Shown here: positions 1 to 7,458 of the stretch, one piece after another | Numbering within the stretch: position 1 is the stretch's first letter | Layout of the letters: each line of letters begins with the position of its first letter | Origin: an uncultured Treponema sp. | GTDB taxonomy: Bacteria; Spirochaetota; Spirochaetia; Treponematales; Treponemataceae | Assembly: GCF_946187725.1 (NCBI RefSeq) | Contig: NZ_CAMHSK010000024.1 | Span: forward strand, 1-39,418 | DNA length: 39,418 nucleotides | Reading direction: 5' to 3' | Translations under genes and position numbers: made by a program | Notes under the pieces: generated by a model | The model's input: the letters and a program-made list of their open reading frames with translations, nothing else | Told to the model about the DNA's origin: nothing | Database searches by the model: none

Positions 1-122
1 CCCGATACATCTTCAATTTTTTTAACCTGAACCCACTCGCCCTCTTCAGGGATTGGGGCCGGACCATGATATGCGCCTTTAGCCAAAGGACACATATGCT
101 CCACTTCTGCAGTGTAAGTCAT
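1..122 (-). CDS. Fe-S cluster scaffold-like protein (NifU/IscU-related), N-terminus only
   Basis: Only the first 40 codons are in the window; the rest lies beyond position 1. The start ATG at 122 has a good Shine-Dalgarno (AAGGAG, 7 nt upstream). The visible protein begins MTYTAEVEHMCPLAKGAYHG and continues with a GPAPIPEEGEW segment. From memory, this opening is characteristic of a family annotated as iron-sulfur cluster assembly scaffold protein that sits beside the GGGtGRT protein in clostridia and treponemes. In that family the cysteines proposed to hold the cluster lie further downstream and cannot be seen here. Family assignment rests on recognition of the N-terminus alone, so the function is tentative. 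Confidence 0.6.
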   Translation of the reverse strand, partial: MTYTAEVEHMCPLAKGAYHGPAPIPEEGEWVQVKKIEDVS

Positions 123-243
123 GAATTGCTCCTTAATAGAGAAATTAATTTTAGACCGAAACAGAAATCTCACAAGGAACAGAACTTATTAGCCACAACA
201 GTCATTCCTTTGTAAAAAACCGTTCAAGTCAACCTAAATATAA

Positions 244-272
244 AGAATAGCATGATTTGTCAGATTTTTCAA
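244..272 (-). promoter_or_regulatory. Predicted sigma70-type promoter for the Fe-S scaffold-like gene
   Basis: On the minus strand TTGAAA (267-272) and TATTCT (244-249) are separated by 17 nt. They lie about 120 nt upstream of the start at 122. The -35 box overlaps the stop codon of the MATE gene (269-271), so the promoter begins inside the end of that gene. No clear terminator for the MATE gene is visible in 123-268, so read-through is possible. Confidence 0.4.
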
Positions 273-1609
273 CAGTCAAGCTTCCGCATAATCCATATAA
301 AACTTGCGGTCAAAAAAGCAAAGGTAACAATCCAACTCAAAGGGTAAGAATAGAAAATTCCCTGGAAAGTGTGGAATCGAGGAATCTGGAAAAATGTGAG
401 AAGATAAATGATTCTAAGCCCGCAGGCACCGACAAGAGTAACAATCATCGGAAGAACAGAATGCCCCACGCCACGGATTGCACTCGCCATCGAATCCATC
501 ATTCCGCAGGTACAGTAAGTCGCAAGAATCACCGTGAGGCGAAGCATTCCAGCAGAAACGACAGCTTCATTTTCAGAGTAGATTCCGAGGAGTTCACGGC
601 CAAAGAAAAGAACCGTCATTCCAAGAACAAGCCCTACAGCAGTCACAACGCCCTCGGCAATCACAACGAGCCTTTTGATTCTATCGATTTTATGAGCACC
701 CATGTTCTGACTGGCAAAAGTCAGAGTCGCCTGGGCAAAACTGTTCATTGAAATGTAAACGAAGCCTTCGATGCTCTGTGCTGCACTGTTACCTGCAACC
801 ATCACTGCCCCAAATGAATTCACGGCCGACTGAATCAGCATGTTCGAAAAACTGAAAAGCATGCTCTGAAAACCCGCAGGAACGCCAATCTTCACGATTT
901 TCATCAGGATGGGTAAATCAAGGTGCATTTTCTTAAAATCAAGCCGGAATTCCTCTTCTTCATGAAGCAAAATCCAAATCACGCAGAAAGCCGCAAAAAC
1001 CTGACTCAAAACCGTCGCAAAAGCCACCCCGGCGACATCCATCTTGAAGCAGATAACAAAAATCAAATTCAAGATTACATTAATCAGACCTGCCACGAGA
1101 AGAATGTACAGAGGGCGTTTTGTATCCCCTTTTGAGCGCAGAAGTGCCGCCCCGAAATTGTAAACAATCGTTGCAGTGATTCCGCCGAAAAAGATTTTAA
1201 GGTAAAGCGTTGAAAGAGGAAGAACATCCGCAGGTGAAGCCATAAGAATCAAAATCTGTCTTGAAAAAGTGATTCCAATCAAAGTCAGGATTACACCGCC
1301 AATCAGACTTAAAATCATTGTCGTATGAACGCATCGGTTAAGCTCTGCTTTTTTGCCAGCCCCAAGAAAATTCGCCGCCACGACATTACAGCCAACCCCA
1401 AGCCCGATGAAAAAATTGACCATAAGATTGACCATTGAGGAAGTTGAACCGACCGCAGCCAGCGAATTGTCACCAGCATAACGACCGACGACCACAATAT
1501 CAGCCGCATTAAAGAGAAGCTGCAAAATCGAACTGAGAATCAGGGGGACAGCAAAGCGTACAAGCTTCGGGAAAATCGCCCCTGTAGTCATGTCAATCTG
1601 ATTTTTCAT
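269..1609 (-). CDS. MATE family efflux transporter
   Basis: This 446-residue protein is a polytopic inner-membrane exporter of the multidrug and toxic compound extrusion family, which moves cationic drugs or metabolites out using a Na+ or H+ gradient. The length is typical for MATE proteins. About twelve hydrophobic segments are visible, and the N-terminal half shows the family pattern: an early KLVRFAVPLILSSILQLLFN helix, then ADIVVVGRYAG and a short GAGKKAELNR loop before the next helix pair. A weaker second repeat begins near residue 235. It is the last gene of a close minus-strand set with the small membrane proteins at 1631-2227 and 2251-2835. There is no good Shine-Dalgarno before its ATG, so translation may depend on the upstream gene 21 nt away. 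The substrate cannot be inferred. Confidence 0.93.
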   Translation of the reverse strand: MKNQIDMTTGAIFPKLVRFAVPLILSSILQLLFNAADIVVVGRYAGDNSLAAVGSTSSMVNLMVNFFIGLGVGCNVVAANFLGAGKKAELNRCVHTTMILSLIGGVILTLIGITFSRQILILMASPADVLPLSTLYLKIFFGGITATIVYNFGAALLRSKGDTKRPLYILLVAGLINVILNLIFVICFKMDVAGVAFATVLSQVFAAFCVIWILLHEEEEFRLDFKKMHLDLPILMKIVKIGVPAGFQSMLFSFSNMLIQSAVNSFGAVMVAGNSAAQSIEGFVYISMNSFAQATLTFASQNMGAHKIDRIKRLVVIAEGVVTAVGLVLGMTVLFFGRELLGIYSENEAVVSAGMLRLTVILATYCTCGMMDSMASAIRGVGHSVLPMIVTLVGACGLRIIYLLTFFQIPRFHTFQGIFYSYPLSWIVTFAFLTASFIWIMRKLDC

Positions 1610-1630
1610 TTAGATTTTTGCTTGTAAAAT

Positions 1631-2227
1631 TTACAAAAACAACACCCTTGGGAAAATAAAGTGAAGGACAGCCGCAATCACGCAGAAAATTCCGAGATAT
1701 TTTCTGCCGCCAGCATAAATACTCTGCAAGGCTTCGGGCAAAGCCAGTTCGACATCACTTCGATCCTGATACCAGTCAAGAAGAAGCACAAATCCGGCTG
1801 CAAGACCTGCCAGAGAAGGAATGAGATCCCCGATTACAGCAATATCGTACTGAATCGGAGAAAGAAGCTTCATTAGTCCTGTAAGTGCCGAAAGAATTCC
1901 GACCACGAGCTGCAAAGTTTTGTCACCAAGGAATGGAACGGCAAGTGCCTTAAAGCTACCGTTTTTGACTTCTTTTTCAGACTTAGAATCATTTTCGCTG
2001 GCAAAATCAGAATTTTCTGAAGAGGCATCGCCGGCATCAAGATTCAAATCCAAATCATCAGTTTCGGGATTAAAATCAGCGGTACTTGAAGCTGATGGGG
2101 TTTCGGCAAACGGGTCATCCGGGTCAGAAATAACAGCGGCAACTCCGCCTTCTGAGTTCATTGCATAAATAAAAATGAGACCTGCAATCAAATTCAATAA
2201 AACAGATAAAAAATAAAACTGAAGCAT
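1631..2227 (-). CDS. Conserved small membrane protein of unknown function with acidic loop
   Basis: I do not recognise a named family. The 198-residue protein has one hydrophobic segment at the N-terminus (about residues 3-22), then a long, strongly acidic, Ser/Asp/Glu-rich stretch (about 30-90) that should be flexible and exposed. Three further hydrophobic segments follow (about 105-122, 130-150 and 175-196). The start ATG has a strong Shine-Dalgarno (GGAGG, 7 nt upstream), which makes the gene convincing. It lies between a MATE exporter and a single-anchor membrane protein with gaps of about 20 nt and so is probably cotranscribed with them. The acidic loop could bind a cation or a basic partner, but that is a guess. 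Confidence 0.75.
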   Translation of the reverse strand: MLQFYFLSVLLNLIAGLIFIYAMNSEGGVAAVISDPDDPFAETPSASSTADFNPETDDLDLNLDAGDASSENSDFASENDSKSEKEVKNGSFKALAVPFLGDKTLQLVVGILSALTGLMKLLSPIQYDIAVIGDLIPSLAGLAAGFVLLLDWYQDRSDVELALPEALQSIYAGGRKYLGIFCVIAAVLHFIFPRVLFL

Positions 2228-2250
2228 ATAAACTCCTCCATCAGTGCCCT

Positions 2251-2835
2251 TTAGCGTTTTTCAATCTGAGTTTCAAGGCTGGAAAAAGAATCAAGCATCG
2301 AGCAGACGGCATCAATGCTTATTATATCATAATCGGAAAAAGTTGTCCTTAAAAACAGTTCTTTTCCTTCATATTTTCCGAGCACTTTTACTTCCTGAAC
2401 GACAACCCCTTCTTTGTCATGCGCAGAAAAAGTTGCAGAAACAGGAACGCCATCCTTAAAACCTGCCAGCTTTTTTTTAGACGCTTTATCAAGTTTTAGA
2501 CTCGCATACACAGAATCTTCATAGGAAAAAGCAGAAAGTTTTACATCAACCCCGGCAAGGCTCCCCGAACTCTTCTGCGGCCCAAAGTAGTTAACAAAAA
2601 GAATGATTCCAAAAGCGAAAATAATCGTAACGAAAAGCAGGCGGTTTGCACGGGTGTTTACCAGTGACTTAAAAAGCCCGCCCTTGTACGGATGAAATTT
2701 GCCTGAATAATAATCTTGGACGATTTCAGGTGCGTGTTTCAGCCTTTCCTCGCGGTTATAATGGAAGACAAGCCGCTCATCAGAATGATTCTGCTCATCA
2801 TCGCTTCTAGTCTCATCAAATTTTGAAAAATCCAT
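2251..2835 (-). CDS. Single-pass membrane protein of unknown function
   Basis: Unknown protein with a charged cytoplasmic N-terminal part, one membrane helix (LLFVTIIFAFGIILFVNYFG) and a C-terminal extracytoplasmic part of about 110 residues. I place the start at the ATG at 2835 (MDFSKFDE), 194 residues, just after the stop of the upstream lipoprotein gene at 2865 and preceded by GAGG, although the spacing is short (2 nt). An in-frame GTG at 2907 would lengthen the protein by 24 residues but would overlap the lipoprotein gene by 43 nt and has no visible Shine-Dalgarno. The C-terminal part is beta-strand-like with no catalytic motif that I can identify. It sits in the same minus-strand cluster as the MATE exporter. 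Confidence 0.7.
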   Translation of the reverse strand: MDFSKFDETRSDDEQNHSDERLVFHYNREERLKHAPEIVQDYYSGKFHPYKGGLFKSLVNTRANRLLFVTIIFAFGIILFVNYFGPQKSSGSLAGVDVKLSAFSYEDSVYASLKLDKASKKKLAGFKDGVPVSATFSAHDKEGVVVQEVKVLGKYEGKELFLRTTFSDYDIISIDAVCSMLDSFSSLETQIEKR

Positions 2836-2864
2836 ATCCTCACGCGGCAAAAAAAGCCTGTTCC

Positions 2865-4079
2865 TTACTGATTTATAAACGACGCCAGCAATGAATCTGT
2901 GCGCCACCAGACAGCTTCAGCATTCTCACTCTTAACGAAAAGCCCCGAAATGATGCCCTTTCCGCTGAGAGAAAGTGTATAATAGAGGATTTTTGAATGA
3001 TTTACATTGAGAGAGCGTTTTACAATCCTCTGACCGTCCGGCTGAACCATCTGAACGATAAAGCCTTCCTCATTCGGAACAATGAAGAAAAACCAGCCGT
3101 TTTCGGTAACACCAAGGAAATCAAACGGAAGATTGTAAATTTCTTTTGTTAGATTTTCAGTTACAGAATATTCGTAAGACGGAATTTCAAGAGGATCGTC
3201 ATAAAGGCCGGTTTCAACATTAAGCGGACACAAAAGCGTTGAATAATAATCGATTCCAGACTGAACCTTCAGCTGTGAATCCAATGTCGCCATGTAATAA
3301 TCAACCTTAACATAAAGCTTGTGGCTGGAACAATCAGGAATGATATTCGAGACAGAAATATAGGCCGGAGCCTCACTGGAAGCATCGCGCTGAATTTTAG
3401 GGACCGCATTCTGTGAAACAGGTACAGTATATAGTAGGAATCCGTTTGTACTGAACCAATATGCAATCAAACCGTCATTAGTTGTACAGATTACGACCAG
3501 CTCATTTTCCTGTGTAGTGTAAATGTTTTTGACGAATGGAAATGGAGTTCCGCCAGGGCCTTCCTGACCAAGATAATCTATGAATTTTCCGCTTGAATCG
3601 AAACGAAGGACAACAGAAGAAAGCAAAAGCCTGCTCGATACATCCCGTTCCTGTCTTTCGGCAGGCAAAGTGTCTACGGCGTAAATATATTTTCTGGAAT
3701 CAACGGTAATCGGACCGAGAGTGTTAAAAGGATAAGAAATGGCCTTTTTGGTTGAGTTAAGTGAATCCTTGCCTGCAAAAGCAACATCCTTTAACATTTC
3801 ATCATTGTAGTAAAGACTCAGCAAATCACCGTAAGAGTTGAGCTCAAGGATTTTCTTAGATTCACCGTTTGCAATATAAAAAAAACCATCCCGCATTGTC
3901 ATATAGGTACGCACAGAACCAGTCTTTGCAAGGTCAAAAAGATTCAACTCATCCTCAAAATTTCCGTAACCAAGAGTAAAAAGCGAATTTTCGCTTACAG
4001 AATGAACCTGACCATTTTTAAAACATGATATAAAAAGAAAGGAACTAAGGAATGAAACAAGCAAAACAATTTTTTTCAT
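2865..4079 (-). CDS. Lipoprotein, probable beta-propeller (NHL-like)
   Basis: The N-terminus MKKIVLLVSFLSSFLFISC is a classic lipoprotein signal with the lipid-bearing Cys at residue 19, so the mature protein (404 aa with signal) should be anchored in an envelope membrane. The body contains repeated short strands of the type ANGESKKILELNSYGD, DSRKYIYAVD and RFDSSGKFIDYLGQ, typical of NHL or related beta-propellers, which usually act as binding scaffolds. I start at the ATG at 4079, not at the upstream in-frame codon near 4178, because the 33 codons between them run across the terminator of the upstream gene. There is no Shine-Dalgarno. A promoter lies directly against the ATG, suggesting a leaderless message. 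It is the first gene of a cluster ending with the MATE exporter. Confidence 0.8.
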   Translation of the reverse strand: MKKIVLLVSFLSSFLFISCFKNGQVHSVSENSLFTLGYGNFEDELNLFDLAKTGSVRTYMTMRDGFFYIANGESKKILELNSYGDLLSLYYNDEMLKDVAFAGKDSLNSTKKAISYPFNTLGPITVDSRKYIYAVDTLPAERQERDVSSRLLLSSVVLRFDSSGKFIDYLGQEGPGGTPFPFVKNIYTTQENELVVICTTNDGLIAYWFSTNGFLLYTVPVSQNAVPKIQRDASSEAPAYISVSNIIPDCSSHKLYVKVDYYMATLDSQLKVQSGIDYYSTLLCPLNVETGLYDDPLEIPSYEYSVTENLTKEIYNLPFDFLGVTENGWFFFIVPNEEGFIVQMVQPDGQRIVKRSLNVNHSKILYYTLSLSGKGIISGLFVKSENAEAVWWRTDSLLASFINQ

Positions 4080-4085
4080 ATATAT

Positions 4086-4114
4086 AAGATAACGAAAAAA
4101 TCGAGTTCTGTCAT
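4086..4114 (-). promoter_or_regulatory. Predicted promoter abutting the lipoprotein start codon
   Basis: On the minus strand ATGACA (4109-4114) and TATCTT (4086-4091) are separated by 17 nt. Transcription is expected to start about 7 nt after the -10 box, that is at 4079, the first base of the ATG. No purine-rich Shine-Dalgarno is present in the preceding 20 nt. Confidence 0.45.
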
Positions 4115-4120
4115 CAACAC

Positions 4121-4172
4121 AAAAAAAAATGCACCGGCCAAAACCGAACCTTCGTTCAAGTCTAGCGGTGCA
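4121..4172 (-). terminator. Intrinsic terminator after the HTH-EIIA gene
   Basis: On the minus strand a 7-bp stem TGCACCG/CGGTGCA (4166-4172 with 4130-4136) encloses a 29-nt loop holding a small GAAC/GTTC hairpin, and is followed by nine T residues (4129-4121). It begins 24 nt after the stop of the HTH-EIIA gene, so it should separate that gene from the lipoprotein cluster. Confidence 0.8.
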
Positions 4173-4196
4173 CTTCAAAAATCACTGGTATGTTAT

Positions 4197-4847
4197 TTAC
4201 TCAGCGATAAGGATTTTATAGGCTTCCATCGGATCCTTGCAAGACAAAAGTGAATCGCGGACATCCTTATCTTTAAGTTTTGAGCTGAAGAAGCTCAAGG
4301 TCTGCAAATAGTATGAATGCTGATTGTAAGCTGCGGCAATCATAATCAAGATGCGGACAGGAGTGTCGTCAATTGTCTGGAAATCAAGCAAATCCTGCTT
4401 ACAAATTCCAACGCTCATAACCAAATCAGTTACAGAAGAAAGCCTTACATGCGGAATGGCAATTCCACGGCCGATTGCTGTGGACATAAGCTCTTCCCTC
4501 TTCAAAATTTCATCAACGAGTTCTTTTTCGTTTTTAATCTGAGGAGCTGTGGCAAGATTCTGCGCAAGAGCGACAATAGCGTCATGTTTTGTGGAATGGT
4601 CAATAAACACAATTCTGTCTGGAGAAAGGATATTTTTGACAGAAACTGCATGTTTTGCTTCGGCAGGTTTCTGAGAAGACGAAAGCCGTTCGTTCACCCA
4701 TTTTTCAATTTCTGATTTTTTAAAACGCCAGACTGTTCCGATTTTTCCGGCCGGGATTTCACCTTTCTGAGCCCAGTCATAAACAGTGCGTTCTGAAACA
4801 CGAAGATATTTTGCGACTTCCTCAATTGTAAGAATATCGTCTTCCAC
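4197..4847 (-). CDS. ptsN: HTH-EIIA fusion, PtsN-like phosphorylation-dependent regulator
   Basis: Two domains are clear. Residues 5-50 are an excisionase/MerR-type helix-turn-helix (LTIEEVAKYLRVSERTVYDW, then GTVWRFKKSEIEKW). Residues 70-215 are a type 2 EIIA domain of the PTS (PtsN/fructose class), with the phospho-accepting histidine at about residue 133 in GIAIPHVR. No PTS permease is in the window, so this is best seen as a regulatory EIIA whose phosphorylation state controls a DNA-binding module. Such fusions occur in spirochaetes, where PTS proteins are thought to be mainly regulatory. The start is a GTG at 4847 with AAGGAG 7 nt upstream. It is a single-gene unit, with its own promoter inside a long inverted repeat and a terminator. 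The DNA target is unknown; the inverted repeat in its own promoter is an obvious candidate for autoregulation. Confidence 0.88.
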   Translation of the reverse strand: MEDDILTIEEVAKYLRVSERTVYDWAQKGEIPAGKIGTVWRFKKSEIEKWVNERLSSSQKPAEAKHAVSVKNILSPDRIVFIDHSTKHDAIVALAQNLATAPQIKNEKELVDEILKREELMSTAIGRGIAIPHVRLSSVTDLVMSVGICKQDLLDFQTIDDTPVRILIMIAAAYNQHSYYLQTLSFFSSKLKDKDVRDSLLSCKDPMEAYKILIAE

Positions 4848-4876
4848 GATTATACTCCTTGATTATTACTTTTTAA

Positions 4877-4935
4877 TGAAACTGTATGCTTTATTTTGCA
4901 AAGTTTACGGTATTTTGTCAAGTCATACAGTTTCA
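4877..4935 (-). promoter_or_regulatory. Promoter of the HTH-EIIA gene inside a 12-bp perfect inverted repeat
   Basis: On the minus strand TTGACA (4916-4921) and CAAAAT (4893-4898) lie 17 nt apart. The promoter is bracketed by two arms forming a perfect 12-bp inverted repeat, TGAAACTGTATG at 4877-4888 and its complement at 4924-4935, centre to centre 47 bp. One arm lies just upstream of the -35 box and the other covers the expected transcription start near 4886. This placement suggests paired operator half-sites that could be bridged by a repressor. Confidence 0.6.
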
Positions 4936-4985
4936 AAGGAAAAGCCGCGAAATATCAACGATTTTTTTCACAATTCCGACATTTT

Positions 4986-5408
4986 TTAATCAGCAAGTTC
5001 GTGAAGGCTGTCAAAAGGATAAAGTTCGCCTAAAGTTGCTTTTGTAAGGTTCGCGTTTGAACATCCGAAAATAACAGGCACATCATTGTCACCGAATTCG
5101 GTCATGACCTGACGGCAGGCACCGCACGGTCCTACAGGATAATCAGATTTAGGTGTAGCAATAGCAAGCGCAAGAATCCGCTTTGCACCTTCAGAAACAG
5201 CCTTGAACATTGCGGTTCGTTCAGCACAGTTTGTGAGCCCGAAAGAACGGTTTTCAACATTGCAGCCCGTAAAAATCCGTCCGTCACTAGTAAGAATTGC
5301 AGCACCGACCGGGAATTTTGAATAAGGTGAGTAAGAAAACTCAGATGCCTTCATTGCAAGTTCAAACAGTTCATTAAGTTTTTCTTGTGTTACAGTAATT
5401 TTTTCCAT
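4986..5408 (-). CDS. cdd: Cytidine deaminase
   Basis: This enzyme hydrolyses cytidine and deoxycytidine to uridine and deoxyuridine in pyrimidine salvage. At 140 residues it matches the short homotetrameric class of bacterial cytidine deaminases. The zinc site is complete: Cys61 and the proton-shuttling Glu63 in TNCAERTA, and Cys95 and Cys98 in GPCGACRQ. Upstream FPVGAA and NVENRSFGLTN match the family nucleoside-binding positions. The start at 5408 has an excellent Shine-Dalgarno (GGAGG, 5 nt spacing); an in-frame upstream extension of 20 codons to 5468 lacks one and would run into the divergent promoter. It is divergent from the gene at 5498 and is separated by 138 nt from the HTH-EIIA gene, which has its own promoter. 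Confidence 0.95.
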   Translation of the reverse strand: MEKITVTQEKLNELFELAMKASEFSYSPYSKFPVGAAILTSDGRIFTGCNVENRSFGLTNCAERTAMFKAVSEGAKRILALAIATPKSDYPVGPCGACRQVMTEFGDNDVPVIFGCSNANLTKATLGELYPFDSLHELAD

Positions 5409-5460
5409 AATTTCCTCCAAAAGACAACTCCCTGCTTTTATACAGAGAATCAAAAAAGTC

Positions 5461-5499
5461 TTTAACAATAGTGTGATATTCTCTATAATATCACACTAT
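5461..5499 (+). promoter_or_regulatory. Promoter and palindromic operator overlapping the start codon at 5498
   Basis: A TATAAT -10 box (5484-5489) with a weak -35 TTTAAC (5461-5466) at 17 nt places the transcription start at about 5496-5498, at the ATG itself. The -10 box and start codon are covered by a perfect inverted repeat with 13-bp arms (ATAGTGTGATATT at 5468-5480, complement at 5487-5499) and a 6-bp centre. No Shine-Dalgarno precedes the ATG. The repeat could also influence the divergent cdd promoter, for which TTAAAG and TATAAA spaced by 17 nt are visible on the minus strand between 5409 and 5467. Confidence 0.6.
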
Positions 5500-6586
5500 G
5501 AGTAAAAAGGTAAAAATTATTGCGCCAATTTTCATTTTTCTGGCAATTTTATATGTCATACTCTCGGCACTACCGCTTTCAAGTGAAATTCAGTTCGTGC
5601 CCGTATGGACAATCGATTTGGAATCCTACACAAAGAGCGAAGTTCCTAAAGCTGAGCCTCAGGATTTTGAGAATGCCATTTCTTTTAAGATGGGCCAGAC
5701 TCTCGGCTACTTTACGAGCGACGGTAAAATCCTCAACTACATTTCCTTTCCATATAAAGCTACCGTTTCAGACGACTCATTTTCACTTTACGGAACTTCA
5801 TCACAGGAAATCCCAATCATTTCCCCAGCCGGCAATAAAATCGGTAATATCGGCGTAACAGGATTTCCGTACTTCACCCAAGACCGCAAGTTCATTTTTC
5901 TTCCAGGCGGCTCGTCTTTTTCAAAACTGAATGAAAATGGTGATGTTGAATGGAAATATGAAGGATTTACGCCAATAACAGCATTTTCTTCATCAAAATC
6001 AGGCATAGTCGCAGGTTTCGCCAACGGAACAGTCCTCGGGTTTGACAACGAAGGCAATCTTACCCACAACTATAATCCAGGCGGAAGCAATTACGAAGTC
6101 ATTCTCGGAGCGGCAATTTCCGACAGTTCAAAATACATCGCAACACTTTCAGGTCAGGGCGGCCAGCGTTTCGTCATCTCCAAAAAAAGCAGTTCTGATT
6201 ACGGAGCACATACCTCAATCGTATTCTACAAATCAATGGAAAAGGAACTGAATCATCAGGTTCTCATAAAATTCAGTCAGGACGAAAAAAAGGTCTTCTA
6301 CAACAATGCAAATGGTATCGGAATCGTCAACTGTCAGAACTTCAAAAACACCGAAATTCCTATCAACGGACGCATCCTATCAATACTTGAGTCCGGCGGT
6401 AAAAACGAAATTTTTGTTCTCAGCAAAGAAAACAGAACATACACGGTCTCCGTCATCGAATCATTCGACGCATTCGCAGGTTCTTTCTCTTTCGAAGCCG
6501 ACAGTGCCTGCATTGCGGTCAAGGACAAATCACTGTTCATAGGCAGGGACGGAAAAATCTCACGACTTGATATAATCCACAGATAA
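5498..6586 (+). CDS. Membrane-anchored periplasmic beta-propeller-like protein of unknown function
   Basis: The 362-residue protein starts with a short basic segment and one hydrophobic helix (about residues 6-28, IIAPIFIFLAILYVILSALP) without a lipobox or clear cleavage site, so the rest is probably periplasmic and anchored by this helix. The remainder carries repeated short strands of the WD40/PQQ type, such as TSDGKILNYISFP, LNENGDVEWKYEG and FANGTVLGFDNEGNL, suggesting a seven-bladed-like propeller. No enzyme motif is seen. The next gene (6601), a degenerate LytM protein, follows after 14 nt, so the pair probably forms one transcript and may work together at the cell wall. Translation appears leaderless. 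The start could not be moved downstream without losing the membrane helix. Confidence 0.75.
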   Translation: MSKKVKIIAPIFIFLAILYVILSALPLSSEIQFVPVWTIDLESYTKSEVPKAEPQDFENAISFKMGQTLGYFTSDGKILNYISFPYKATVSDDSFSLYGTSSQEIPIISPAGNKIGNIGVTGFPYFTQDRKFIFLPGGSSFSKLNENGDVEWKYEGFTPITAFSSSKSGIVAGFANGTVLGFDNEGNLTHNYNPGGSNYEVILGAAISDSSKYIATLSGQGGQRFVISKKSSSDYGAHTSIVFYKSMEKELNHQVLIKFSQDEKKVFYNNANGIGIVNCQNFKNTEIPINGRILSILESGGKNEIFVLSKENRTYTVSVIESFDAFAGSFSFEADSACIAVKDKSLFIGRDGKISRLDIIHR

Positions 6587-6600
6587 AACAGGAAGCACGC

Positions 6601-7458
6601 ATGAAAAAGATTATTTTTGGAACGGCAGCAATACTCGCATTTTCAGCAATTTTCGCCTTCGACTGGCCACAAAACGAAATTCTCTCAGATTCCTTCTATT
6701 CTTACTTCGGTCAGCTTCGCGGCGGCACAATCGGAACTTCGCTGGTTTTTTCAGAAAGTAAGGAAGTTAAAGCGGCTGACGACGGAAGAATTCTTGCAAT
6801 AATTTCAGAACATGATGAAGATGAGCTTTTTGAAAGCACGCTCGGTAACGCAGCAATCCTCGCACATAAAGACGCATTGATTACAGTTTACGCAAACCTC
6901 GATGCAGAAAATTTGCCCCAGCTCTATGAATTAAATGAAGTTAAGACAGGAACTTCTTTTGGAACCACAGGCACTTCAAGCTGGCAGGAAGGCGAAGGCT
7001 GTCTTGAGTTTCAGGTTCTCGACACCAAAAACAGAACTTATGTAAATCCAAGAATATTAATGCCTCGAATCGGTAAAGAACTTCCACTTGCAATCAAAAA
7101 TGTCACTGCGGTGAACAAAAAGGGCGTCAGCTATGACCTCGGAACCGTAAAAACAATGCCGTCCGGAGTTTACCAGCTCTATCTCGAACGACAGGAAATC
7201 GCAATGCCATACAAAACCACGGTATATGTAAACGGTGCAGTCGCAGAGAACTTGAGCTATGACACACTGGCAGAAAAAAACGGTAAAATCAGCGTCAGCG
7301 GTAAAAAGAACTATGATGTAAGTGTCATTTATCCTGATGAAACACGGGCCTTTTTGGGCGAAGTTTCTTTCACAAAGGGCAAAACCTCAATCATGGTAAT
7401 TGCATCTGATATACTTGGAAAAGAAAAGCAGATTGTCTACACAGTTGAAACCCGATAA
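6601..7458 (+). CDS. Secreted LytM/M23-fold protein, probably catalytically inactive
   Basis: A signal peptide (MKKIIFGTAAILAFSAIFAF) is followed by a domain with the duplicated hybrid motif of M23 (LytM) peptidases at about residues 50-160: AADDGRILAII, then AILAHKDALITVYANL, then TGTSFGTTGTSSW and CLEFQVLD. In active M23 enzymes the zinc ligands come from an HxxxD motif and an HxH motif near the end of the domain. Here the last motif reads EFQV and the first ligand pair is not recognisable, so I infer a non-catalytic LytM protein, comparable in principle to EnvC or NlpD, which activate amidases. A C-terminal beta-rich region of about 110 residues follows. It has a good Shine-Dalgarno (AGGAAG) and lies 14 nt after the propeller gene. 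Confidence 0.75.
   Translation: MKKIIFGTAAILAFSAIFAFDWPQNEILSDSFYSYFGQLRGGTIGTSLVFSESKEVKAADDGRILAIISEHDEDELFESTLGNAAILAHKDALITVYANLDAENLPQLYELNEVKTGTSFGTTGTSSWQEGEGCLEFQVLDTKNRTYVNPRILMPRIGKELPLAIKNVTAVNKKGVSYDLGTVKTMPSGVYQLYLERQEIAMPYKTTVYVNGAVAENLSYDTLAEKNGKISVSGKKNYDVSVIYPDETRAFLGEVSFTKGKTSIMVIASDILGKEKQIVYTVETR

Noticed and set aside
257..751. Plus-strand open frame of 164 codons
   Set aside because: Entirely antisense to the 3' part of the MATE gene, low-complexity and basic, with no supporting signals.
5468..5500. Inverted repeat at 5468-5499 as a CRP/FNR site
   Set aside because: TGTGA and TCACA are present but 14 bp apart; CRP-type sites need about 6 bp between them.
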